A stretch of DNA of 64,000 nucleotides from Piscicola geometra (taxonomy: Eukaryota; Annelida; Clitellata; Hirudinida; Piscicolidae): contig OX030958.1 of the NCBI GenBank assembly GCA_943735955.1, forward strand, positions 1,932,493 through 1,996,492. Reading direction: 5' to 3'. The position numbers and the translations under genes were made by a program. A model generated the notes under the pieces. The model saw only the letters and a list, made by a program, of their open reading frames with translations. It made no database searches and had not been told where the DNA came from. The first letter of the stretch is position 1. Each line of letters begins with the position of its first letter. Below, piece after piece: positions 1-10,356 of this stretch.

Positions 1-238
1 GTAAAAAAATTATTAGATAATATAATTTACTTAAACTTCACGATACTAAAATTTCTTAATATAATATTTGATATAATATAATATTACAAAAATTTTTACT
101 CTATTTTTGCCACCCACACTACACTGGGCTTCAGCAGTACCGTGAAAAAAGTTCTGCAGCTGGTTGAAGCTGCCGTAAAGACAGATCAGGTGGACTGAGA
201 CGTCTACCGAAAAAATTATATTGTAGATAGAGATGCAC
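1..238. repeat. Dispersed repeat R1, left part (copy 1)
   Basis: This stretch matches 40703-40940 over most of its length, including the shared phrase CCCACACTACACTGGGCTTC. The match then breaks at a LINE tail and resumes at about 2578, so R1 was present first and the LINE entered it. R1 runs off the left edge of the window. I see no convincing coding frame and cannot assign it to a known class. Confidence 0.6.
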
Positions 239-444
239 TTGAGATCAATCAATCAATCAATCAAATCAATTTTCATAGCGCTCTTTCCTCAAATTCAAGA
301 GCGCTCGTGAAAAAATTTGTTAAACAGATATATGTTTTCAAATCCTTACGAAAGTAAATAATGATTTAGAGGTAGTTAAATAAGGAGGTAATGAGTTCCA
401 AATATATGTGATGATAAATAGGAGTAGGGCTAACGATTCTAGCT
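239..444 (-). mobile_element. 3' end of a CR1/L2-type LINE (LINE-C) with (GATT)n tail
   Basis: Read on the minus strand this is the last part of the LINE found at 14574-15100: the same 3' untranslated sequence (GAGCGCTCTTGAATTTGAGG), then a short GATT tail at 239-265. A piggyBac element at 449-2138 cuts it, and 2143-2577 is its 5' continuation. The flanking R1 repeat (1-238 and 2578 on) shows that the LINE is an insertion. Confidence 0.75.
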
Positions 445-448
445 TTAA

Positions 449-2138
449 CCCATTAACGCATGACTCAAAGGAATTAATTAATTTTTTTACATTTTATAAT
501 GAAAATAAAAAAATGTCCTTAAAAAAGGACGCTATGCATTGCTACCGACGGTAATCACGATTCGTGGTAGATGCTGAAGCACTCCAAATGTAAAGCTACA
601 TTACATTTAAGGCATTTCTTTTCCACTTTCTTTCCACATTGCTTGCATCTTTTTTGGCCATCTTCAATTTTACCAATAAAATGATCTTTTCCATCGTATC
701 GGACATCTGCAATCACGCTTTTAGCTAAATTCATGGATCCTTTTTTTTCTTTTTTGATCTGTTTGAAACCATATGAAAAAATTATAAGTATTTCAGTATA
801 ACATGGAGTGTCTTTTGGTAAGCATTTTATTAGTTTAGATACCACTGATCCACCAAGTCCTAATTCGCTATTGAACTCTTCCGAGGCTCCTTGATACGGG
901 TAACAGGTTACCCAATACCCAAGCCTATTATTTAGACACCAAACTTTATATCCAAACCTTATGGGTTTTCCTCTGATAAACTGTTTTGATGAATGCCTTC
1001 CATAATATGGCACCATTGATTCCTCAATCGCCAAATGACATTCTTTGGGCCAAAATTTGAGAAATCTTTCATTCATAGCATCAAATAATGGACGCACTTT
1101 GGCCATCTTGTCTAACTTATTAATTTTCTTATTGTCATTGCAATGCAAATATCTTAATAACTCTTCAAATCTGTTCACAGTCATAGCATTGCTTACAGCT
1201 AGATTGTGTACATCGTCGCTCTGTTCCCAGTACATCCTGCGCTTTGCCAAAGGAACATAACCTGAAAGCATGAGTAAAGCCAGCACCACTCTATATTCAT
1301 TTTCAGTAGCATTCAGCTGTTTTAGTTTTTGGCTGTCATATAAATTTGACATGTCTGTTATTAGCTTGATGACTGGTACATCCAAAAATAAATTAAACAA
1401 TGTGAGAGGAAACATTTTTTCTAAAATTGGTTTGTCCTCGGAACTATTATCTGCCAATAATCCAATTTTTTTAGCTGGCCTTTTTACAGCAGTTTCTTTT
1501 CTACTTATAGTGGTTTTCTCTTCCCCGATTTTGGAAATTACTATTTCTGCTTCTGCATTTAGCTGGTTTCTTGAAAAATTATCTAGGGTACCTTCACCAT
1601 CCTCGGGTTCACTATCCTCATCAGAGCAGTTTGGGTCAGTAGAAGGAATAATGACTATATCTGCTGAAAAGAAATCATTGTCATCTTCCAAAATACTAAT
1701 GACTTCATGAAGAGCGAATCTGAAAATAATTGTTTTTACCATCTGTATTACTGCATAGTGTCCTTAAAAAAGGACACTCAATAAAACACAGTTTTTGGAA
1801 ATAATATTACATGTAAAATGAAATTTATTTTAAAATAAGATATAAGAATGAATAACAATGGAATAATATTATAAATCATAAATGGTAGACATTAAATAAA
1901 ATTATAACTAACTTTTTTTCATGAGCCATGACAAAAACACAAAAAATTTAGTTATCGCCTTGAAAAATCAGAATATCGAAACAATTTATCAATTTCAAAT
2001 CACAAAAAAATTTTTTTTAAAGACTTCAGTTTATATAAGACAGGATTAGTTGCAAAGATAATAAATATAATCAAGATAACTATTATAAAAAAAACTTGTT
2101 ATTGCTGTCTTTAAAAAAGGACAGTATGCGTTAATGGG
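449..2138 (-). mobile_element. piggyBac element, copy 1, with both ends and TTAA duplication
   Basis: The element has 13-bp inverted ends, CCCATTAACGCAT at 449-461 and its complement at 2126-2138. They are flanked by TTAA at 445-448 and 2139-2142, the hallmark target duplication of piggyBac. It is 1,690 bp long and encodes an internally deleted transposase on the minus strand. It sits inside LINE-C sequence. A palindrome related to TGTCCTTAAAAAAGGACA occurs three times, beside each end of the coding region and near the right terminus. A second, more damaged relative lies at 33080-34501. Confidence 0.93.
555..1742 (-). pseudogene. piggyBac transposase, internally deleted (395 codons)
   Basis: An open frame of 395 residues belonging to the piggyBac/PGBD family, which cuts and pastes DNA at TTAA. 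The N-terminal third is acidic. The family region follows from about residue 110, with the conserved block ESMVPYYGRHSSKQFIRG near residue 240. The C-terminus carries a Cys/His cluster (CKQCGKK, CLKCNVALHLEC) like the family's zinc-binding tail. Full-length relatives are usually 550-600 residues. Here the stretch that should hold the second and third catalytic aspartates is missing after about residue 300. The first catalytic position reads I-E-E-S-M instead of the usual D-E-S-M. The frame is open but the protein should not be an active transposase. Confidence 0.88.
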
Positions 2139-2142
2139 TTAA

Positions 2143-2577
2143 AGACATTGAGCTAGACCAGTTTTCAATAAATAATAGACATGAACACAGTCATGTGTAG
2201 AAGATTCGTTCTGACAGTCTGTCCTTCATCTGCAGAGCTCATCTGCCTTGTGAATTAGGTAGCCAGTGGGTGCTTGCAAGCTGTGCACTGGTGCTCAATC
2301 TGAGACCCTGGCACTTCTTTCTTTTAAAATAAATTTTTCACGTATTGCCAATAATAAATTATTGTAGTCCGTTAGACTGGTTGAAGATTTTATTTCCGAG
2401 AGCAAGATTAGGCAAGCGATAAATTTAAAAACCAAAAAACAAGAAAAGATATAAATAATAATAATAGTTATTATTATTTGAAGCTGAACAAAAATAAATT
2501 ATTGGATCAGAAGACAAACTATTTAACAAAATCATTAAACGGTTAAAGCGGCTGCCAAGATGGCAGCTGCTAACCAA
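2143..2577 (-). repeat. Repeat R2, 5' part of a LINE-C chimera
   Basis: On the minus strand this ~435-bp block matches 14130-14575. In both places it is joined to LINE-C 3' sequence, so R2 plus the LINE-C end behaves as one mobile unit. It contains shared phrases such as TTGCAAGCACCCACTGGCTACC. No protein is recognised in it. It ends where repeat R1 resumes. Confidence 0.6.
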
Positions 2578-3637
2578 AACAATATGTTTAAAGCTGGTGA
2601 CTTTCGAACTCAGGCAAACCCTCGAACCAATACAACGAGTTTCTTCTCTACATTGAGCAAATTGGTATCCATTGGACTGTTTTTTTTAAAGAAAACAAGT
2701 TAGAGTTTCTTTCCAAGGCAGCAGCAGTACTTATTGACAATTTCAGTGATCTCACTTAGTCTCGAAGCCAGAACCCACAGATAAGCAATTGCCTAGCTGG
2801 TCTAGTCAGAGAAGTTATGGAACTTCTCTAGCTTCAAGTTTTTCTGGTGATGTTTGTTTCCTTGGATGTGCGCTTGGTGTCAGAATCAGCAGTTCAGCGC
2901 TAGAGAAAGTTTTTTAAACTGATTTATATCATGAAACCCCATCTCAAGACGGTTTTAGATAAGCAGAAAAGAAACTAGGGCATTGATGAAAAAGCCTTGC
3001 CTAATAAGTAGCCAGTCAGTGAACATGCTTCTATATTTGATGACATATTTGTTGTCTACAACCTTAGAAGTGGACCACAGACTGAAGAAGCTAGGCATAC
3101 TAAATGCAATCAGTAGACCCATCATTTTTGCAAAAAGCCAGTAGAGATGGAGGCTTCAAGGCAGTGGCTCAATAAAAAACGCTTTAGAATTTAACTGAAA
3201 TAAAAGATGAATGCTCCAAAGTGCAGCAAAATTGAAATAGGAGCTGGTTCAAAGAAAAGAGTGAAAAAGACTTGAGCTTTTGAACCTGTTGAAGTGGTTT
3301 TTTAACTGAAAATGGAAAAGTTGAACATTTCCTTTCAGAAGAAAGTATCAACCAAAATAGATTGTAGTAAGAACAATTTCAAAAAACTGTAGACAATTTC
3401 AAACTAAGATGTTTTTCTAGTGTATAAAATATTTAACATCTTACATTTGTGTGTGTGTTTTTTCTATCTTGAGTGAGAGGGTGTTTTTTGGCAATAAAAG
3501 TTAATTTTTGTGAGTTTTTTATATGTCGTTAGTGATAATCATGTCCAAAGTGAATGCTGTAAAACTCTGAAATAGATACACCAGACGGTCATGTGATGTG
3601 AATGTTTCTTGAAAACAGGTTTAATGGATTGAGGTTC
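2578..3637. repeat. Dispersed repeat R1, right part (copy 1)
   Basis: Homologous to 40960-41544 and 43249-43780, with shared phrases such as GAGTTTCTTCTCTAC and CATCTCAAGACGGTTTTAGAT. The copy is full of stops in every frame. No domain is recognised. The second copy is split by a hAT/LINE insertion at the position of the CATCAT motif at about 3120. Confidence 0.6.
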
Positions 3638-3645
3638 CTATTTAT

Positions 3646-4019
3646 CATGGGCGCTGATCGTGGGGGGTTCTGGGATCCGGCCCCCCCCCCACTTTTTGGG
3701 AGTAAGGGGGTCTGCCTCAATATGGACACACCCCCCCTTTTTCAATAAGAACATTAAAAAACTCTTGTTTTGATACGAGCATAATCGTCAACTAGGGCAT
3801 AAAACATAATGTTTATATAGGAATACATTATGAGTAAGTGTAGTTATAGAGATAGCTGTCTAAAACTAAACTATTCTTTGTTTACTTGAATATTCGTATT
3901 AAAACAGAAGTTTATAAATGTTTTTCAAGTGTTGGGAGAGGGGGTTCAGACCCCAGGACCCTCCTAGGATCGTCCATGCTGGGTATGCCCCCAAGATTTG
4001 CCGCAGATCGCCTACTTTG
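3646..4019. mobile_element. hAT-type MITE, 374 bp, 8-bp target duplication
   Basis: It is flanked by a perfect 8-bp direct repeat CTATTTAT at 3638-3645 and 4020-4027. Ends begin CATGGGCGCTGATCG and, from the other side, CAAAGTAGGCGATCTGCGG. The second end resembles the terminus of the hAT element at 41545 (CAGGGGCGGCGATCTGCGG). No coding capacity. The interior has C- and G-runs unlike the AT-rich surroundings. Confidence 0.7.
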
Positions 4020-4027
4020 CTATTTAT

Positions 4028-5343
4028 GGCACAAAGCATATATTTTTTCCAATAAATTTGTTCAATAATTAATTTATGTTTAAATTTTGTTTCAGATTTC
4101 TTGTTTGTCATTTCAAAGTACCAACAAGGAAGTCAAGGCCGCCCAGCCACCCAGACCTGTATTAGAAAACTAAGTGCTAGTGGTGTTTTTCTTTGGTTCT
4201 ACTATTAGTAACAATAAAAAAATTAACAATTTATTTAAAATATTTTGTAAAACTATTTTTATCATCTCAAATTTATAAAATGTTGATGTAGAGTTTTGTA
4301 TATTATTGGGAATTCAGATTGTTTGGAATGAGGGAAGTTAATTAAATTCATTTTTTTTTTGTTTTTTTTGAAATGGATAACAATAAATCTAATTAAAACT
4401 TCTTTTATCAAAACCTACACGTATATTTCTTATTACATTAATTCCCTTATCGAGTTATTTTTCGAATTTTTAATTTTAATTTTTGATTTAGTCATAAAGA
4501 TAAGATCAGTCAGTTAGTATACTGGTTTTTTAATAGAATGTTCACCTAACGCGCTTCAGGAGAATTGCTATCATAATTCATAGACCATTCTCACCTTCAC
4601 CTTTTCTGAACGGATGCTTATTAACCGTGCATGATCTAATTTACAATTTAATTCATTTTACCAAAAAACTCAATGACTAAATCATTCTACGAATCTATTG
4701 GGATACTCGCTGTTTCATTGCATAAATGATTTATTTTTTTAATACATTCTCTTTTACTATTTTTTCTGAAAATTACTTTATATTGATTCAAATGACAGTT
4801 GAAAAAAGTATAAATAAAAATAGTATAAATAATAAACTTTTTTCGAAAAAAAACAAACCTAGTTTAACTAGATTTTTTAAGTCTAGCCCAAATCAAAACT
4901 AGATATCAAAAATGCATTTTTAAGTTATTTAAAATATTATACAAAAACCATATACCTATAGTAATATACTATATATACTATATATATACTATATATATAG
5001 TATACTATATATATATATGACAAAAACCAGTCATTCTAAAAATCGTTCATTTTTTTGCGAGATAGTTTAGTGCCAATTTTACCCATTGGTCAAAAAATGT
5101 GTGCTCAAATAGTTTCGTAATAGGGAAAAAAATTATAAAAAACTAAAATTTAATATTTATGAAAATATTTTATTTTTCTATACAGACTTTTGCCTGTTGG
5201 AATACATGAAACAGAACAATGTTAAACTTTTTTTGAAGCTATGAATTGTAGTATGGTTGTTGTTTACAAATTTAGTTTATCTATGAATCAATCTAGTCTA
5301 AAAAATATTTTATATAGCGTTATTTCCATAGATATAGTATATC
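4028..5343. other. AT-rich stretch, nothing recognised
   Basis: No coding frame or repeat family could be supported. There is an AT-dinucleotide-rich patch at about 4960-5018. Confidence 0.5.
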
Positions 5344-5636
5344 GGTTAATCCAGATTTGACTACAGACTTTGTGTCTTTCTATATTTAGGTTTTCAATTT
5401 CAAAAAAACTTGCTTTATGTATACTCATGTATGTATTATAGAATATAAAAATAATTTCAAACCCAATAATTGTTTTAATCTTTTTTAATTGAGCAAATAG
5501 TTTTTCCGATTATCAGTGAACACTGACAGCCATAAAACCTCATCTAAAAAACAATATAAAATTTCTGAATATAATTTTTGTTTAGTTTTTTTTCCTTCTT
5601 TTGTTCACACAATTGTAAATATATGCTGCGACGCAT
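5344..5636 (+). mobile_element. TIR-G element, left-end fragment (copy D)
   Basis: It starts with the terminal motif GGTTAATCCAGATTTGAC and matches 60160-60450 closely, then breaks off after TATATGCTGCG. It is one of four copies of a non-autonomous family defined in this window. Confidence 0.7.
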
Positions 5637-6960
5637 TAGCAATGCCGGTCGATTTTTCAAACCTTATTAATATTTATAAAAAAATATTCAAAAATTAGAA
5701 TATGATAAAAGAAATTGAATGCCGTTAAATTTTTTTATTTAATTTTGACCCGTTTAGAATTTATGTCACTTTTAATGCTAACTTTTCATGCATCGATTTA
5801 CCATTGCATAGCATTAAAAATATAGGCGGTGCGCACGGACCCCTGTGGAAGGCATAAAAGTACTATTTTGTACTATAACTTGAGTTTTAAATAACTAAAT
5901 TTATTCAAACTTTTCATGTATATGTATTTTTTAAAAAGAAACAAAGCTTTTTTAAAAAAAGTATTTATCTTCAAAAAAACATAAGTTATGGCGTTTTGAA
6001 AGACATTATGTAGAGAAAAAAGTATCTTTTTGCACTAATAAACGTTTATTGAGTCTAAACTTGCAATATGTATGTAATAAAATTTAATTAATTTTATTTT
6101 TAAAAAATAATTAAAATTTAGAAAAAAAATTAAGTTTTCAAACACAGTTTTTAAGACAGTTTATTCAACATTAGTTTAAGAGTTGTCAACAACATTCGAG
6201 TCTGTAAAAGTATGGACTTCTTAATAATAACCTTTTTTGCGATTGAGTGACTCTGAAAAAGGCTTTTTGGATAAAGAATAAAAAATGAAAACTTTTATGA
6301 ACTTTTGAGCATTTTATATATTTTGTAACATTTAAAACAGAATAATGACCCTTTCGTTTCTTAACTCAAACTCAGAGATTTACGTTTCAATAAAGTTTTT
6401 ATTTTGTTTTGAACTTTTATTAATTAAACGAAGATTAAAATTCATCTTTTTCTAGTCAGTGTCTGTTCCAGCCACTATTTCAGTTTGTATTTATATAGTT
6501 CTAAAACTTCTTTTGCTGGTGAGACTTTTAAAATTTGAAGATGGTTTAAGTTCTGTATATCGCATTTTAAAATAAATAATCGCATTTTTATGGACTAAAA
6601 TTCATTTTAACTAAAATATTTAAAGAGTTTCAAACTCGTAGATCTAAAAGACTAAACTTTAGTTTACTTTAGTTACTTAGTGACTAGAGGAAAGACAACG
6701 ACGCGCAAGCGGTGGCTTTTAAAATTTAAATGTCCTGGTGTGTCCAAAAGTAATAAATTAAAAGGTAAATGATTTAATTAATGAAATGATTTTTTAAACA
6801 TTTTATTCAAAAGATATATAACATACATTTTCATAAAAAGGTGCTTCAAAGTAGTGTAAGACGTAGGGCTTTTAATTTACAGATCTTAGACCATAAATGT
6901 ATTAGAAATTATTAAAAAAATGAAAAACTTATCCTTTCTAACCCTTATCCTAATCTAGAT
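5637..6960. other. AT-rich stretch, nothing recognised
   Basis: No gene, RNA or repeat could be supported here. Confidence 0.5.
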
Positions 6961-6978
6961 AAAACTACTAACACACAA

Positions 6979-8362
6979 TTGAATTATAAATTAAACTCTA
7001 TTATTAATAAAAAATCTTCTAAATTAACTTATCATAAAAATTCTGATAATAAGAATAAAATAAATAATAATAATAAGAATAAAATTAAAAATGATAATAA
7101 TAAAATAAATAATGATAATAAGAGTAAAGTTAACTTCACTAATATTATCTCTAAAAATACTAATTTAAAGTTTGGCCTCCTAAATACAAGATCACTTAAT
7201 AATAAGTCACTCTATATCTCTGATCTAATTACTTCTAACTCTTTAGACTTTTTTATTTTAACTGAAACTTGGCATGAATCTGCTTCATCACCCTCAGTTT
7301 TTGCTCCTACTCCTACTGGTTTTTCCTTTGTTGAACTTGCTCGGCCTCCAACCTCTAACCCTCTTTCTTCTCGACACTCTTCATATGGTGGTATCTGTAT
7401 TTTACTTAAATCCTTGTATTCTATCTCTGTTGACTCTTCTGTTCATTTTTCCTCCTTTGAATGTCTTTATACTACTGTAAAACTTTCTTCTTTCAAATTT
7501 AGTTTAGTTGCCATCTTTAGACCTCCTAACAGTTCCTTACCTCAATTTTTAGACGATTTTCGTAATCTCTCTGAACTCCTTTATTCTTTATCTTGTCCAT
7601 TTTTTATTCTTGGAGACTTTAATATCTCTACTAATAAACCTTCTGATTTCTATGTTGCTAAGTTTCTTGAAATTCTTTCTCTTTTTAATTTATCTCAAAA
7701 CTGTAATTTTCCTACTCATGCACTTGGTAATACTCTTGACTTTGTAATTTCTTCTAATTATAGCAAAATTTAACATCTATTCCACTCCACTTTACTGACC
7801 ACTATTTTATATCTTTTAAATTATCTCTTGCTCAGCCTTTTTCTAACTTCCCCTCTTCTATTGTTAAGCGCTCTTGGTCTAATTTTGATAAAATAAAGTT
7901 TACTAAATGCTTTCTTTCTTCTGACTTTTGCTCTAAATCTTTTACTGATGTGGATAGTTTTATGGATAATTTCAATCTTACTCTATCTTCCCTTTTAGAT
8001 ATTTTTGCTCCATTCAAATTTTTCCAGTATCGTCTAACCTCTAAAAAATCCCCATGGTATGATTGTGAGTGCACGACTTCTAAGCGACTAGTTCGCAGGT
8101 ATGAACGAATTTATCGATCTAATCTCTCTGTATCCTGTTTGAATAAATGGCAAAATTGTTTCTCTTCTTATCGTACTCTCCTTTTTAATAAACATTCTTC
8201 GTTTTTAAGAAATTCTATTATCTCTTCCTCCAATTCTAAAAATAGGTGGTCTTCTTTATCTAAACTTTTACATAAAAACTCTCCTCCTCCATCTTTCTCT
8301 CCTGATGACTATTTTGAATTTTTAACTAATAAAATATCTAAACTTCAATTATTTGAAAAGAA
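6979..8362 (+). pseudogene. CR1/L2-type LINE, endonuclease region
   Basis: After an Asn/Lys-rich start, residues about 60-260 form an AP-type endonuclease of the kind found at the N-terminus of LINE ORF2: KFGLLNTRSLNNK, the catalytic-Glu block LTETWH, the ILGDFNIS block, and after a frameshift near 7770 the FTDHYF block with its catalytic His. The second frame (7780-8362) is the linker before the reverse transcriptase. The copy stops at 8340-8362, where it joins a TIR-G element within a stretch of partial similarity. A reverse transcriptase of the same type lies at 16490-18091 and may be the rest of the insertion. Confidence 0.82.
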
Positions 8363-9183
8363 CCCAGTATTGTAGAAAAAATTATATTAACAAGCAAATC
8401 ATGATAGTGTATTAATGTCCCGATCACGATTATGAGAAATCGGGATAAACAGTGCTATTTTACTAGTTTAGAAGCTTCATGAAACAAATTATTAGACGAT
8501 GCTTAACTCAAAATACTCTTCATTCAATGCATTCTTTAATTAATATTATAAAAATACTACAAAAACTACTGTAAATTCGTGACACCTAATCCTAGTCTTA
8601 TGGTAATCGGGACATTTGTGTTAACGTCATGGTGTGCATGATAAAAAATAATGATATAGTTTTATGAAAAATAAACATAAGAGCCCAATATTTAACATTT
8701 GTCTTTTTTTACCCATGAAATGTATTCAGAAAAAAAAATTATATTACTCACTTGTTGCTTAATAAATCGCGATGATCAGCGAGACGCTATAATCAGTACA
8801 GAAATTGTTGGAATGAACAAAATAGCCGAAAACTCATATAAATTTAGTATTCTAAAACCGAGAGAAGTAAAAAGACGTTTTTTAATATTCCTATAACTGA
8901 ATAATTCAAACCCGATAGAACTAACTAAAACATAAATCTAAATATTTAATATTTGAGGTTGTAAAAGAAATTTGAGACATGCGTTTTTAGCCTATTTTCA
9001 ATTTTTAAATAGCTAGAAAGTATAATATCGTAGTATTTATTATAAATATTTTAGATGGATAATATTTTTATATTCTTTTTCTTCAAAAAAAATACATCCA
9101 GTCATGGATACGATTTTCCATTCTTTGTAAAAACAAGTAAAACACTGCAAATCGTAAGTCTGTAATCGATTCTGGATTAACCC
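8340..9183 (+). mobile_element. TIR-G element, right part (copy A)
   Basis: Matches 60600-61338 and 9760-10023/12343-13100. It ends at 9183 in CTGGATTAACCC, the inverse of the left end GGGTTAATCCAG at 60159. Counting 28 bases from each end, about 25 pair. It is 5'-truncated and has no coding capacity. Confidence 0.75.
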
Positions 9184-9586
9184 TTATATTTGAAACCAGA
9201 TTTAAAAAATTATTAACTGCTTAGGATAGACCCCAATGATAGAATGCAGCAAAAAAAGATTGTTGTCCAACCGCTTGCTTTATGACAGAAAATATTTTGT
9301 GACTTTCAAAAGTTTTGACAAACAGAATAATGAAAATGTAAACTAAATGTTAACAAGTAACGTAAATATTAATTTTAATCTAAACGTGCATTAAAAGAGT
9401 TTTTTTAAATTATAATAGTAAGCTTTAATAAATTCTCTCTTAAAATCTTCAAATCAATCAATCACTGACTACCCTTTCACTACCACAAGCACACATACCA
9501 GTAGAGTCAACCCCAAGCTGTGAATGGTTGCGGAGGGTGAGATCAAAGGTGGGTGAAGAAGGGTGAAGAAAGATCGAAACAATATT
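9184..9586. other. No gene recognised
   Basis: A spacer between two TIR-G copies. It includes a slightly GC-richer patch (9470-9580) of unknown origin. Confidence 0.5.
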
Positions 9587-10356
9587 GCTGCGTAAATGAG
9601 AAATTTAAAATCAACTTTTTAAAATGGCGCCCGTAATAACGGACATTTAAATCTCCGTAACTTGTTATTTTTCACTAAAATAGCTATTTTTACTTCATGA
9701 ATTGGTTTTTGAAAATAAGTTAATTAATATTCAATGACTTTTTAACGTTAAAACTTAAATTATTGTAAAAGAACCCAGTATTGTAGAAAAATCAATATTA
9801 ACAAGCAAATCATGATAGTGTATTAATGTCCCGGACAAACAGTGCTATTTTACTAGTTTAGAAGCTTCATAAAATAAATTATTAGACGATGCTTATCTCA
9901 AAATACTCTTCAGTCAATGCATTCTTCAATTAGTATTATAAAAATACTACAAAAACTACTGTAAATTCGTGACACCTAATCCTAGTCTTATGGGAAACGG
10001 GAAATTTGTGTTAACGTCATGGTAGTAGTAGTAGTAGTAGTCTTTATAGTGCCTTTGTCTCGACACTTCATATCTTTTTCTTCATCTTTCCCTTTTTCTT
10101 CTCTCCCTCTGTCTCCAGATCGCTCCCACACTTCTCAGCACCACTTCTTCCATCCTCCGATCCTCCTCCTGGTAACCAAAGACCCCTTCCATCGGATCCT
10201 GTTCTCCACGCTCCCTTCTCCAAACCGTCAGCCATTTTCATCTCCACTCTTCATACAACCCACACTCCAGCAAAACGTGCCTCTCATTCTCTTTTTCCCC
10301 ACAAACACACTTTCTATCCTCCTTCTCATACTTCCAGCGCACAATTTCATTATTCC

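Noticed and set aside
1045..1710. Plus-strand ORFs across the piggyBac gene
   Set aside because: Shadows of the transposase on the minus strand.
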